A DNA stretch of 64,000 nt from Treponema sp. (GTDB taxonomy: Bacteria; Spirochaetota; Spirochaetia; Treponematales; Treponemataceae), in the NCBI GenBank assembly GCA_024693045.1, contig JAILLQ010000024.1, forward strand, positions 1-64,000, written 5' to 3'. The notes beneath the pieces are model-generated. The model worked only from the letters and a program-made list of their open reading frames with translations. It was not told the DNA's origin and searched no databases. Positions 15,404 through 24,449 of this stretch are shown here, piece by piece. Each line of letters starts with the position of its first letter. Positions within the stretch are counted from its first letter, which is position 1. Both the position numbers and the translations under genes were made by a program.

Positions 15404-15916
15404 ATGGAACTGGGTTTGGTTAATACTTTTAGTGCTATAACAGGTGGTGAAGGGGCTTTAACTTCTTCAAGAATGAATGTTGATTCTTCAAAGTTTTCTG
15501 ATTTGATTAAAAGTATTCAGTCAAAAGAAAAAGAAACTCTTTCTTCTTCTCAAATCATTAAAGATGGAAAATTAAACGGTGATTTTGCAAGTGGATATTC
15601 AGGAACATTTACTTCTGCTGCAGATAAAAGTTCATTACCTCAAGGTGCTGCCGCTAATCAGGCAAATAATCATGTTCAAACAAAAAAAATTGATAAAACT
15701 TCTAAACTCTATGAAAAATCTCTTGAATTAGAAGGCTTTTTTGTAAAACAGATGCTTTCAGAAATGAGAAAAACTATTAATAAATCTGCTTTAGCTTCTA
15801 ATGATTTTGCCGGTAAAATGTACGAAGATATGCTTTTTGACGAATATGCAACTTCAATGACTAAAAATGCAGGATTCGGTCTGGCAGATCAGATTTATTT
15901 AAGTCTTTCTGTATAA
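15404..15916 (+). CDS. Rod-binding protein (FlgJ N-terminal domain type)
   Basis: 170 aa. The C-terminal half holds the rod-binding domain of FlgJ: LEGFFVKQMLSEMRKTINKS, then FAGKMYEDMLFDEYATSMTKNAGFGLADQIY. The muramidase domain found in enterobacterial FlgJ is absent, as is common in spirochaetes, so wall cleavage for rod passage must come from another enzyme. The N-terminal half (residues 1-100) is a low-complexity Ser/Lys/Asn linker. Start ATG follows an AGAGGTAA site. Family knowledge says it caps or scaffolds rod assembly in the periplasm. Confidence 0.88.
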   Translation: MELGLVNTFSAITGGEGALTSSRMNVDSSKFSDLIKSIQSKEKETLSSSQIIKDGKLNGDFASGYSGTFTSAADKSSLPQGAAANQANNHVQTKKIDKTSKLYEKSLELEGFFVKQMLSEMRKTINKSALASNDFAGKMYEDMLFDEYATSMTKNAGFGLADQIYLSLSV

Positions 15917-15971
15917 ATAAAGCTTTCCTCTATCTTCTTCTTATAAAATATTTTACCACCTCACTAGTGAT

Positions 15972-16009
15972 TTGCACACAAAGTATTAATGCGATAAAAT
16001 ATAAGCATG
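15972..16009 (+). promoter_or_regulatory. Promoter giving a probable leaderless murC mRNA
   Basis: TTGCAC at 15972-15977, exact 17-base spacer, TAAAAT at 15995-16000, then six bases to the murC ATG at 16007. No ribosome binding site. Confidence 0.65.
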
Positions 16010-17503
16010 TCTATCAATAAATTGCCTGATAACTTAAAGGGCCTTCATATACATTTTGTCGGAATCAAGGGAACTGGTATGGCTGCCCTTGTAGAAATTT
16101 TTTTCCGCCGGGGAGCAGTAATTACCGGTAGTGATGTTTCCGAAAGATTTTACACAGATGAGATTTTAGAGAAATTAGGTTTAAATGCTCTTCCTTTTAG
16201 TGAAAATAACATAACTGATGAAGTTCAATATGTAGTTTATTCATCGGCATACAAATTAGATAAAAATCCAGATTTAATTGCAGCAACTAAGAAGAATATC
16301 CCCTGCTTTTTGTATACGCAAGCCCTAGGGGCCTATTCACAAGGTGCTTACAGTTCGGGTATCTGCGGTGTCCATGGAAAAACTTCTACCACTGGTCTGA
16401 CAGGTACAATTCTAAAGGAGCTTCCTATCCCTTGTCAGATTTTAGCAGGAAGTGTCATCAATTCTTTCGGGAATAACTGTACTTATACTTCACCTGACTG
16501 CATTTCTTCAAAAAGACCTTATTTTGTTGCGGAAACCTGTGAGTATCAAAGGCACTTTATGTCTTTTTGCCCGCAGAAAATTATTCTTACTTCGGTTGAA
16601 CCTGACCATCAGGATTTTTATCCGACTTATGAAGATATCAGGGATGCTTTTGTAGACTATATTTGCAAATTACCAAAAAATGGACAGGTTATCTATTGTT
16701 GTGATGATGCTGGAGCCTGTGACGCTGTAAGTATTGCCTTGAAGAAAAGGTCAGATATTCAAGCTATTCCTTATGGTGAAAAAGCTAGCGGAGACTATAA
16801 GCTTACATTCGGAACTGTTTCTAATGAAAGAAATTCTTTTTCACTTTCTTTATTCAGCAAAGAATTTGCCTTAAAAGTACCTGGAAAGCACGAAGTAAGA
16901 GATGCTGCCGCTGCTATTGCACTTTCCTGTGAACTTTTGAAAACCGCGGGTTTGAATCCTTTAGATTATACTGAAAATATTGCAAAAGGTTTGTTGAATT
17001 TTTCAGGTGGAAAGCGAAGAAGTGAAATTGTTGGAAACTGCCATAATGCCAATGGGGAATCAATTGTTATTATCGACGATTATGGTCATCATCCGACAGC
17101 AGTTAAGACAACTTTGTCAGGTTTTAGGGAATTTTACAAAGGCCGCAAAATTATAGTTGATTTTATGAGTCACACCTATTCCCGTACTCAGGCTCTTCTT
17201 GTTGAATTTGCTTCTAGTTTTACTTCTGCAGACCTTCTCATTTTGCATAAAATTTATTCATCTGCGCGTGAGAATCCTTCAGATTTTTCTATCTGCGGAA
17301 AAACTTTGTACGAAGAAAGTTTAAAATACAATGAAAAAGTTCATTATTATGAAGAAATCATGGATGCAAAAGATTTTATTTTAAGTGAATTGAATAAAGA
17401 ATTAGATAAAAGTAAATATCCTGACGGTTATCTTTTTGTAACAATGGGTGCAGGAAATAACTGGATTTTGGGTAAAGAAATTTATAAGGAATTGGAAAAA
17501 TAA
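16007..17503 (+). CDS. murC: UDP-N-acetylmuramate--L-alanine ligase
   Basis: 498 aa Mur ligase. Adds L-Ala to UDP-MurNAc using ATP in the cytoplasm, the first peptide step of peptidoglycan synthesis. Seen: N-terminal Rossmann motif VGIKGTGMAALVEIFFRRG, ATP loop GVHGKTSTTGLTG near residues 121-133, central VAETCEYQRHF and C-terminal DDYGHHPTAVKTTLSGF. Slightly longer than the usual 450-490 residues. The MurC/Mpl distinction is not absolute, but GIKGTGM and no nearby recycling genes favour MurC. It leads a unit with yicC and a nucleotide-kinase gene. Confidence 0.93.
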   Translation: MSINKLPDNLKGLHIHFVGIKGTGMAALVEIFFRRGAVITGSDVSERFYTDEILEKLGLNALPFSENNITDEVQYVVYSSAYKLDKNPDLIAATKKNIPCFLYTQALGAYSQGAYSSGICGVHGKTSTTGLTGTILKELPIPCQILAGSVINSFGNNCTYTSPDCISSKRPYFVAETCEYQRHFMSFCPQKIILTSVEPDHQDFYPTYEDIRDAFVDYICKLPKNGQVIYCCDDAGACDAVSIALKKRSDIQAIPYGEKASGDYKLTFGTVSNERNSFSLSLFSKEFALKVPGKHEVRDAAAAIALSCELLKTAGLNPLDYTENIAKGLLNFSGGKRRSEIVGNCHNANGESIVIIDDYGHHPTAVKTTLSGFREFYKGRKIIVDFMSHTYSRTQALLVEFASSFTSADLLILHKIYSSARENPSDFSICGKTLYEESLKYNEKVHYYEEIMDAKDFILSELNKELDKSKYPDGYLFVTMGAGNNWILGKEIYKELEK

Positions 17504-17504
17504 T

Positions 17505-18374
17505 ATGACTAGTATGACAGGCTATGCCTATAAGGAAGAATCTTTTGAAAGTGCAATTGTGTCAGTTGAAATTAAATCGGTAAATTCTCGTTTTTTGGAT
17601 CTGACTATAAATCTCCCTCCATTTTTAAACCAACTTGAGTCTTCTTTTCGCTCTCTTGTAACACAAAAGGTTGTGAGGGGTAAAGTTGATATTTATATCA
17701 GAATAAAAGAAATTGAAACCGAAACAGAAGTAATTGCTGATTCTCTTGCTGCCAAATCTTATCAGGATGCAATCAAAAAAGTCGCAGAAGCCTGTGGTTA
17801 TCCTTTAGAAGAAATTCCTTTGAGTTTGATTATTAATCAGCCTGGAGTATTGAACGTAAACCGTAATTATGATATCGAAAAATACAATAAAATGATTTTA
17901 CCAATCCTTACTTCAGCCCTTGAAACTTTTATTGAGGACAGAAAAAGAGAAGGAGAAAATCTTAAGGCTGATCTTCTTGAAAAGTTGTCTATTCTTCAGG
18001 AATGTGCTGATTTTTTTAAAGAATGGCAGCCAAAAATGGAAGAAATTTTTAAGGAAAACATTACAAGGCGTTTTAATGAACTTTTAGGCGAATCTGCTGA
18101 TCAGAATCGAATAATGACTGAAACAGCCGCACTTCTTGTAAAATACACAATAAATGAAGAAATTGTCAGACTGCACAGTCATTTAAAAGCTATAAAGGCC
18201 GAAATTGAAAATAACCCTTATCCTGGAAAGAAGCTTGATTTTATCTGTCAGGAAGCTAACAGAGAAATTAATACAATCGGAAGCAAAAACCAGTTTGCAG
18301 AAGTTGGCGCTATGGTTGTAAAAGCTAAAGACTCATTGGAAAATATTAGAGAACAGAGCAAGAATGTAGAATAA
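17505..18374 (+). CDS. yicC: YicC-family endoribonuclease
   Basis: 289 aa from the ATG at 17505, one base after the murC stop. N-terminal YicC signature SMTGYAYKEES and VEIKSVNSRFLDLTINLPP; C-terminal DUF1732 segment GKKLDFICQEANREINTIGSK. Family members degrade certain small RNAs in Escherichia coli and are hexameric ribonucleases. An upstream in-frame start at 17448 would overlap murC by 56 bases and breaks the family N-terminus, so it is rejected. Confidence 0.93.
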   Translation: MTSMTGYAYKEESFESAIVSVEIKSVNSRFLDLTINLPPFLNQLESSFRSLVTQKVVRGKVDIYIRIKEIETETEVIADSLAAKSYQDAIKKVAEACGYPLEEIPLSLIINQPGVLNVNRNYDIEKYNKMILPILTSALETFIEDRKREGENLKADLLEKLSILQECADFFKEWQPKMEEIFKENITRRFNELLGESADQNRIMTETAALLVKYTINEEIVRLHSHLKAIKAEIENNPYPGKKLDFICQEANREINTIGSKNQFAEVGAMVVKAKDSLENIREQSKNVE

Positions 18375-18403
18375 CTTCTAGCTTTATGAATCTTGGAGGA
18401 AAT

Positions 18404-18949
18404 ATGAAAATAAATGGAGAATTAAGAATTGCAATCAGTGGAAAATCCGGATGTGGAAACACAACTGTTAGTACCTTGCTTTCTGAAAAACTTGGCATCA
18501 AGCTTATCAACTATACATTTCGCCAGCTTGCTGCCGAAAAGAATCTAACACTTGCTCAGGTTATAGAAAATGCTAAAACAGACGATTCTTACGATATTTT
18601 CGTTGACAATCACCAGGTTGAGTTAGCAAAAGCAGAATCATGCGTTTTAGGAAGTCGACTTGCAATTTGGATGCTTAAAGAAGCTGACTTAAAGGTTTAT
18701 CTTTATGCTAGTGATGATACAAGAGCAAAGAGAATTTTAAATCGAGAAGGCGGAGATTTACAGGAAATAAAAGATTTTACTTCCATGCGAGATAGTGAAG
18801 ACAGTCGTCGCTATATGAAATTATACCAGATTGATAATAATAAATATGATTTTTGCGATTTGATTATAGATACCGCTAATTACAATCCTGAACAGATTGT
18901 TGGACTTATAATTGATGAACTTAAGAAAAAATCTTTGATTTCTGAATAG
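18404..18949 (+). CDS. Cytidylate-kinase-like P-loop kinase
   Basis: 181 aa from ATG 18404, which has TTGGAGGAA in front; a longer start at 18386 includes that site and is rejected. P-loop is ISGKSGCGNTT near residues 10-20, with Asn replacing the usual Lys before the two Thr, which is also seen in one spirochaete/archaeal branch of cytidylate kinases. RAKRILNREGGD is the lid-like region. Expected to phosphorylate CMP or dCMP, but the altered P-loop leaves catalysis open. Co-directional with murC-yicC and followed by a strong palindromic terminator. Confidence 0.75.
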   Translation: MKINGELRIAISGKSGCGNTTVSTLLSEKLGIKLINYTFRQLAAEKNLTLAQVIENAKTDDSYDIFVDNHQVELAKAESCVLGSRLAIWMLKEADLKVYLYASDDTRAKRILNREGGDLQEIKDFTSMRDSEDSRRYMKLYQIDNNKYDFCDLIIDTANYNPEQIVGLIIDELKKKSLISE

Positions 18950-18961
18950 GCTTGTTAAATG

Positions 18962-18992
18962 ATTAATCCCGATGCATTGCATCGGGATTAAT
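18962..18992 (+). terminator. Terminator between the kinase gene and leuD
   Basis: A 15-bp perfect stem (ATTAATCCCGATGCA and its complement) around a single central base, followed on the plus strand by TTTTATTTA. The stop codons of the two convergent genes flank it, so it may serve both directions, though the minus side has few T. Confidence 0.8.
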
Positions 18993-19016
18993 TTTATTTA
19001 GTCTACAGGTAAAAGA

Positions 19017-19550
19017 TTAGTATTTGCTGTCAGCAAAGCCAATCCAACCATCTTTTTCTACTAAAGCTTTTTCAAAATCGTCCAGTTTGAAAGGGTAGCT
19101 CTTAGAAAGACTTCCTGCAATAAGTTTAACCTTTGCAGTTCCGTCGTCATTGAAAACTACTTTACATTCTGTGTCTTTATCTGCGAATGTTCTGAACATA
19201 TCTTCGATAGATTTTTTGTCCATTTCGATTGCCATCATACCGCAGTTGTACATGTTCTGGCGGAAGATTCGGGCAAAGTTTGTTGCAACTACAACATAGA
19301 TGCCGTTAACTTCAAGAGCCCATGGAGCGTGTTCTCGGCTTGAACCACATCCAAAATTTTCACGAGTAATGATTACTTTTTTTCCAGCAACATCAGTTTT
19401 TGGGTTAAAACCATCTAGCTTGAGATCTTCAAGAAGATAAGGTTTTAATGCCTGCTTTGAAATTTCAGTAAGATATTTAGCAGGTATAATTTCGTCTGTA
19501 TTGATGTCTGATCGATCAAGAAATAATACATTGCCGCCAAATTGTTTCAT
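19017..19550 (-). CDS. leuD: 3-isopropylmalate dehydratase small subunit family (LeuD type)
   Basis: 177 aa aconitase swivel domain: FLDRSDINTDEIIPAKYL at the N-terminus and the signature ENFGCGSSREHAPWAL. With LeuC it isomerises 2- to 3-isopropylmalate in leucine synthesis; close relatives act on homoaconitate or methylmalate. Good ribosome binding site (GGAGG) seven bases before ATG 19550. It lies 16 bases downstream of leuC. No leuA or leuB is in the window, so the substrate cannot be fixed. Confidence 0.88.
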   Translation of the reverse strand: MKQFGGNVLFLDRSDINTDEIIPAKYLTEISKQALKPYLLEDLKLDGFNPKTDVAGKKVIITRENFGCGSSREHAPWALEVNGIYVVVATNFARIFRQNMYNCGMMAIEMDKKSIEDMFRTFADKDTECKVVFNDDGTAKVKLIAGSLSKSYPFKLDDFEKALVEKDGWIGFADSKY

Positions 19551-19566
19551 TTTAATTCCTCCAGAA

Positions 19567-20850
19567 TTATTTATAAAGCGGAGAGTTCGTGATTGTTCCT
19601 GTAATAGCTGTTGCTGCAGCTGTTGCAGGACTCATCAAGTGAACCATACCGCCTTTTCCCATTCGTCCATTAAAGTTTCTGTTTGTGGTTGAAGCACATA
19701 CTTCACCATTAGCAAGTACGCCGTTACTCATTCCAAGACAAGCACCGCAAGTTGGATTTGTAACACAGAATCCTGCGTCAAGGAAAATGCTTATAAGTCC
19801 TTCTTCTACAGCCATTTTGAAAATCTTTGGTGTAGCTGGGCTTACAATTCCACGAACGCCATCTGCCAGTTTATGACCTTTTAGTACCTGTGCTGCAATG
19901 CGAAGGTCACTAATTCTTCCGTTAGTACAAGAACCAATGTAAACCTGATTTACCTTAGTTCCTTCCATTTCGGAAATCTTTTTGATCTGATCTGGTTTGT
20001 ATCCTACTGTACAAACAGGTTCAAGATCTGAAAGGTCATATGTATATACTTTTTCGTACTTTGCATCGTCATCTGAACGCCACTGTTTATAATCTTCAAT
20101 AGCATCTTCTTTAGTTTTGTATTCGTCTTTGATGAATTCCCAAAGGTATTCAACAGTTTTTGCATCCGGGTAACAGATACCACTTGTTCCACCGGCTTCA
20201 ATTGCCATATTACAAAGGGTCATACGGCTTTCCATATCAAAATTATCAATGATAGGCCCTGTGAATTCAACAACACAGTTTGTAGCTCCATTTACACCGA
20301 TTTTACCAATAAGGTAAAGGATTACATCTTTAGCAAAAACGCCTGGCTTTAATGTTCCGTTAAGTACAAACTTAATTGATTTTGGTTCGCGGAAAGAACA
20401 AACTCCTTTTAAAATTCCAACTTCGAGGTCAGTTGTTCCAACTCCTGCTGCAAAAGCACCAAAAGCACCATGTGTACATGTGTGACTGTCTCCCATGATT
20501 ACTGTAAATCCTGGGCGTACATATCCTTTTTCTGGGAAAATAGCGTGGCAGACACCGTTACATCCTACATCAAAAAAGTCTTTGATTCCCTGTCTTTTTG
20601 ACCAGTCTCTAAGAATTTTTCCCTGTTCGGCAGTTTTAGAGTCTTTTGCAGGGGAAACGTGATCAATAACAGCTTTAATTTTTGTATTATCGAATACTTT
20701 GTCTAAATCTCTTTCGATAAGGTCGTTAATCGCAATTGGTGTTGTAATTTCGTGACAGAATACTCGGTCAAGTTTCAATACATAGGTATTTGGAAACGGA
20801 GTATCAACGAGGTGTTTTTCAAAAATCTTCTGAGCTATTGTTTTTCCCAT
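19567..20850 (-). CDS. leuC: 3-isopropylmalate dehydratase large subunit family (LeuC type)
   Basis: 427 aa, the length of the shorter LeuC/HacA group. Ligands for the [4Fe-4S] cluster are visible in GSCTNGRISDLR and TCGACLGMSNG, plus an earlier Cys in VGCNGVCH; the substrate motif MGDSHTCTHGAFGAFA is present. Forms the dehydratase with LeuD. The ATG has AGGAGAA about ten bases upstream. Alternatives are homoaconitase or citramalate-pathway methylmalate dehydratase. The next gene downstream is leuD and no other branched-chain genes are adjacent. Confidence 0.88.
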   Translation of the reverse strand: MGKTIAQKIFEKHLVDTPFPNTYVLKLDRVFCHEITTPIAINDLIERDLDKVFDNTKIKAVIDHVSPAKDSKTAEQGKILRDWSKRQGIKDFFDVGCNGVCHAIFPEKGYVRPGFTVIMGDSHTCTHGAFGAFAAGVGTTDLEVGILKGVCSFREPKSIKFVLNGTLKPGVFAKDVILYLIGKIGVNGATNCVVEFTGPIIDNFDMESRMTLCNMAIEAGGTSGICYPDAKTVEYLWEFIKDEYKTKEDAIEDYKQWRSDDDAKYEKVYTYDLSDLEPVCTVGYKPDQIKKISEMEGTKVNQVYIGSCTNGRISDLRIAAQVLKGHKLADGVRGIVSPATPKIFKMAVEEGLISIFLDAGFCVTNPTCGACLGMSNGVLANGEVCASTTNRNFNGRMGKGGMVHLMSPATAAATAITGTITNSPLYK

Positions 20851-20922
20851 AATCAGATTGTTCTCCTAATCTTTAATTATCCTTACCTATTATAGTTAAT
20901 TCAATATCTGTGTGCAATAACA

Positions 20923-21864
20923 CTAATAAATGGAATTTTGAATTTTGCCATTAAGCCAGCCTTTAAAGTTTTCAAGTCCGATATTCAGACAACGTTCTCG
21001 TGTTTCCAAGGGTGCCCATGCTAAGTGAGGGGTTAATACGCAATTTTCTGCCTTGTAAAGGGGATTTGATTCCTTCATTGGCTCCTCACTGATAACATCT
21101 GCAGCAAATCCAGATAGTTTTCCATTGTCAAGAGCTTCTTTTACAGCCTTTTCGTCTACTAGTCCACCTCTAGCTGTATTAATCAGATATGCTCCGTTTT
21201 TCATCCTTGCAAGGCTTTCTGAATTAATAATTTTTTCAGTTTCTTTTGTAAGAGGGGCGTGTAAAGTTAAAATATCTGATTTCGAAAGTAATTCATGAAG
21301 GGATACGCAGTTTTCCTTTCCGTTACTCTTGTGGGGAGTAATCAAAACCTTCATACCAAAGGAAAGTGCAATTTTTTCAACTTGTTTTCCGATATTGCCA
21401 TAACCTAAAATACCAAGTGTTTTTCCATTAAGCTCAAAAAGAGGTTTTTTCCAATAACAGAAAATTGGTGATTTTAGCCAGTCACCATCTCTTACAGATT
21501 GATTGTGTAAGGAAACTAAGTTTGAAAAGTTTAAAATAAGTGCAAATACATGCTGTGCAACAGCCATAGTAGAGTAGGCTGGAATATTGCATACGGTGAT
21601 TCCAGCCTTCTTTACGGCTTCTATGTCGATTACATTGTATCCTGTTGCTAAAACACCAATGTATTTGAGATTTTTACATGCGGATAAAATTTCAGAATTG
21701 ATATTAATTTTATTTAGGAGTACGGCATCCGAATCAGCTATTCTTTCAATAACTTTATCTTGGGGTGTTTCCTGATAAACTGTTACTTCTGCAAATTCTG
21801 AAAAGGCATTCCAAGATAAATCTCCTGGATTTAATGCCATTCCATCAAGTATGGTTAATTTCAT
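20923..21864 (-). CDS. D-isomer-specific 2-hydroxyacid dehydrogenase
   Basis: 313 aa from the ATG at 21864. NAD-binding motif LGILGYGNIGKQVEKIALSF; catalytic residues lie in INTARGGLVDE (Arg), the Glu of VISEEP and the His of LTPHLAWAP. Reduces a 2-oxoacid to a D-2-hydroxyacid or the reverse; hydroxypyruvate/glycerate or lactate are possible substrates. The start codon lies one base after the stop of the upstream HMA-like gene, so the two are translationally coupled; a longer start at 21879 overlaps that gene and is less likely. Confidence 0.9.
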   Translation of the reverse strand: MKLTILDGMALNPGDLSWNAFSEFAEVTVYQETPQDKVIERIADSDAVLLNKININSEILSACKNLKYIGVLATGYNVIDIEAVKKAGITVCNIPAYSTMAVAQHVFALILNFSNLVSLHNQSVRDGDWLKSPIFCYWKKPLFELNGKTLGILGYGNIGKQVEKIALSFGMKVLITPHKSNGKENCVSLHELLSKSDILTLHAPLTKETEKIINSESLARMKNGAYLINTARGGLVDEKAVKEALDNGKLSGFAADVISEEPMKESNPLYKAENCVLTPHLAWAPLETRERCLNIGLENFKGWLNGKIQNSIY

Positions 21865-21865
21865 A

Positions 21866-22075
21866 TCAGCCAAGTACATCTACACCAGTACTTGAAATTG
21901 CCGCATTAATGGCGTCTTCAATACCAGCTGTACCTTCATCGAAATCTACAAGAACCTGGGATTTGTCTGGGTTTGCAACTACATTACTCACTCCGGCAAC
22001 AGCTTTTACAGCTGCATCAACTTTACCTGCTGTGTCAGGATCAAACATTCCGGCTACATAAATCTTTTTCTGCAT
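21866..22075 (-). CDS. HMA-like (heavy-metal-associated fold) small protein lacking the metal-binding cysteines
   Basis: 69 aa from ATG 22075, chosen because GGAG stands ten bases before it (a longer frame starts at 22087). The pattern of beta-alpha-beta-beta-alpha-beta and phrases such as GKVDAAVKAVAGVSNVVANP and VLVDFDEGTAGIEDAINAAI follow copper-chaperone/HMA domains. The usual GMxCxxC loop is replaced by AGMFDPDTAG, with no Cys at all. Metal binding in the normal way is therefore unlikely. It is coupled to the hydroxyacid dehydrogenase downstream and could be a small regulatory or interaction domain. Confidence 0.75.
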   Translation of the reverse strand: MQKKIYVAGMFDPDTAGKVDAAVKAVAGVSNVVANPDKSQVLVDFDEGTAGIEDAINAAISSTGVDVLG

Positions 22076-22168
22076 TTGAATCTCCATTCTCTTGTATTAT
22101 TTTCTGTTTTAGCGCACAGAAAACTAATATAATTATATGACACAAATTTGGAGAATTCAAGTGAATTG

Positions 22169-23200
22169 TTAATTCTTGTTATTTTCTGAACTTGTCTTGC
22201 CTAATTGACCACATGCTCCGCCGATTTTTCGTCCCCTGCGAGTTCTAAGAGTTACATTTAACCCTGCGTTTTCAATAATATTAACGAAACTTCTTACCTC
22301 GGCAGTTGAAGGCTCTTCAAAATCCAGGCCAGGAACAGGATTCCATGGAATTAAATTGATGTTTACATCCATGCCTTTTGCGAATTTTATCATTCTTTCG
22401 GCACTTTCTTTTCCAGTGTTTCTGTTTTTTAAAAGGGCTGCTTCAAGAGTAACTCTTTTTCCTGTTTTTTTAGCGTAATAATCAATTGCTTTTTTCAATT
22501 CTGAAAGGGGATTTCCTCTGTTTACAGGCATAATTTCCTGTCTTAAGTCCTCATCTGCGGTTGTAAGGGAAACTGCAAGACGGATTAGAGGTCCGTTGTC
22601 TGCTAAATCGTATATTCCCTTTATAATCCCTGATGTAGAAAGAGTTATGCGGCGGGCACTTAGAGAGCGTCCTCTTTTATCAGTAAGAACTTTAATCGCT
22701 TTTCTGATACCTTCCAGATTTTGCATTGGTTCACCCATGCCCATAAAGACAATGTTATCCAGGGTTCCGCACTGTTCTTCAAGGAATAAAAACTGTTCAA
22801 CTATTTCACCTGCAGTAAGGTTTCTAGAAAGCCCAAGCTGCCCTGTCTGGCAGAAGGCACATTTCATTCCACAACCGACCTGACATGAAACACAGGCTGT
22901 TTTTCGACCTTCTTTATCTGTAAGCAGAACAGTTTCTACAGCTCCTCCGTCTTTTAGACTTATCTGAAGTTTAATTGTACCGTCCGGGTCTTTTAAAATC
23001 TGTGAGACTTTTGAAGAGCGGAGAAGGGCTTTTTCCTTTAGTTCTTCACGCAAAGCCAGACTAAGGTTTGTCATCTGGTCAAAATCCTTGACTCCACTTC
23101 CAATCCATTTAAAAATTTGTGCACCGCGAAATTTCTGTGCAAGATTTAATTTTTCTGTAATTTCTTCAGGCAGTAATCCCGCCAATGCTGTTTTTTCCAT
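22169..23200 (-). CDS. rlmN: Dual-specificity RNA methyltransferase RlmN
   Basis: 343 aa radical-SAM enzyme that methylates C2 of A2503 in 23S rRNA and A37 of some tRNAs. Seen: the CxxxCxxC cluster in CGMKCAFCQTG, GMGEPMQNL, SLTTADEDLRQEIMPVNRG and the C-terminal TLRTRRGRKIGGACGQL with the resolving Cys. Length is typical. It starts five bases after the stop of the TPR gene and is probably expressed with it. Confidence 0.96.
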   Translation of the reverse strand: MEKTALAGLLPEEITEKLNLAQKFRGAQIFKWIGSGVKDFDQMTNLSLALREELKEKALLRSSKVSQILKDPDGTIKLQISLKDGGAVETVLLTDKEGRKTACVSCQVGCGMKCAFCQTGQLGLSRNLTAGEIVEQFLFLEEQCGTLDNIVFMGMGEPMQNLEGIRKAIKVLTDKRGRSLSARRITLSTSGIIKGIYDLADNGPLIRLAVSLTTADEDLRQEIMPVNRGNPLSELKKAIDYYAKKTGKRVTLEAALLKNRNTGKESAERMIKFAKGMDVNINLIPWNPVPGLDFEEPSTAEVRSFVNIIENAGLNVTLRTRRGRKIGGACGQLGKTSSENNKN

Positions 23201-23205
23201 AGATT

Positions 23206-24399
23206 CTATTCAAAAATAGGTTTGTTATTTTTCAGCTTGTCAAGCATTTCATTTACAGCTGTGCTTCTTATTCCGAGTTTTTGGAAAGATTCAAGCACTT
23301 CGATAGCTCTCTGTTTATCCTTTAATTTAACATAACAGTCTGCCAAATCAATGTAAAGTCTGTAATTTTTTGGATCATTGCTGATAAGTCGGGAAAGCTT
23401 TTCAGCAGCTTCCGGATATTTTCCTTCTCCCTTGCAAATAAGAGCAAGACCAAGTGCTGCATAAACATCGAAATCTATATCAAGAGCACGGTTGTAGTAA
23501 TCTCTTGATGAACTGTAATCTCCTGTATTTCTGTAGGCATCTCCGATTCGAGTAAGGATTACCTTGTTGTTTGGATCTATTTCAAGAATTTTATTCCAGT
23601 ATTCAATTGACCGATACTGCTGATTCATACCACGGTAACAGTCAGCAAGTCCGAAAAGTGCATAAAAGTTTTTAGGATCCATCTGAAGAGCTTTTTCAAA
23701 GAATGTTACTCCCTGTTCAAAAGTTCTAAGTTTTCTGTGACAGTTACCAATGGAAGTTAAGATTCGAATATCAAGGTTTTCCTTGTTTGTGTTATACATC
23801 TTTGTCCAGTAATAAAGGGCATCCCTGTATTCTTTAAAGTCATAATGCAAATGTCCTAAACCGATTAAAGCATAAGCATTATTAACTTCCATATCTAAAA
23901 CTTTAAGATATAATTCTTTTGATTTTTTAAAGTCGTGGATTTTTCTGTAGGCATCGGCTACTCGAGTCAAAACAGTGATGTTTCTATCATCGTGAGTAAG
24001 ATACTGTTCCCACAAATCAATTGCCTTTCTGAATTGGTTAAGAGCCTTATAGCAGTCAGCTAGTCCAAAGAGCGCATAATTGTTTCCCGGGTGGTAGTTT
24101 AAACAATCATTATAATATGAAATGGCCATATTAAAGTTGTTTCTTTTTCTTTCTGAATCACCTAAACCAACCAGGGCATAATTATTGTTTTCATCTAATT
24201 CAAGTATCCTATTGAAAGAATTAATAGCTTCGTTAATTTCATTTTGTTTTAGAAGCTGGTATCCTTTTATTGAATATTCCGAAATCAAAACTGATTTCTC
24301 ATCACGTTCGTCGGTTGGCTTTTGACTTGTAAAATCCATCTCTCCTGGATATATAATGTCTTGGCTTTCTTCCTGTGATGATTCAAATTGTTCATTCAT
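23206..24399 (-). CDS. TPR-repeat protein
   Basis: 397 aa, cytoplasmic, built from about ten tetratricopeptide repeats from residue 27 onward (ALVGLGDSERKRNNFNMAIS, ALFGLADCYKALNQFRKAID, ALIGLGHLHYDFKEYRDAL and so on). An acidic N-terminal tail precedes them. TPRs form a protein-binding superhelix, so this should be a scaffold. A similar TPR gene beside a small hypothetical is conserved in Treponema, as I recall. The start has a GGAG site. No enzymatic domain is seen. Confidence 0.88.
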   Translation of the reverse strand: MNEQFESSQEESQDIIYPGEMDFTSQKPTDERDEKSVLISEYSIKGYQLLKQNEINEAINSFNRILELDENNNYALVGLGDSERKRNNFNMAISYYNDCLNYHPGNNYALFGLADCYKALNQFRKAIDLWEQYLTHDDRNITVLTRVADAYRKIHDFKKSKELYLKVLDMEVNNAYALIGLGHLHYDFKEYRDALYYWTKMYNTNKENLDIRILTSIGNCHRKLRTFEQGVTFFEKALQMDPKNFYALFGLADCYRGMNQQYRSIEYWNKILEIDPNNKVILTRIGDAYRNTGDYSSSRDYYNRALDIDFDVYAALGLALICKGEGKYPEAAEKLSRLISNDPKNYRLYIDLADCYVKLKDKQRAIEVLESFQKLGIRSTAVNEMLDKLKNNKPIFE

Positions 24400-24449
24400 A
24401 ATGAACTCTCCTTTTACTTTTTAGTATTTTATAATTATCTTTTTTTAAA

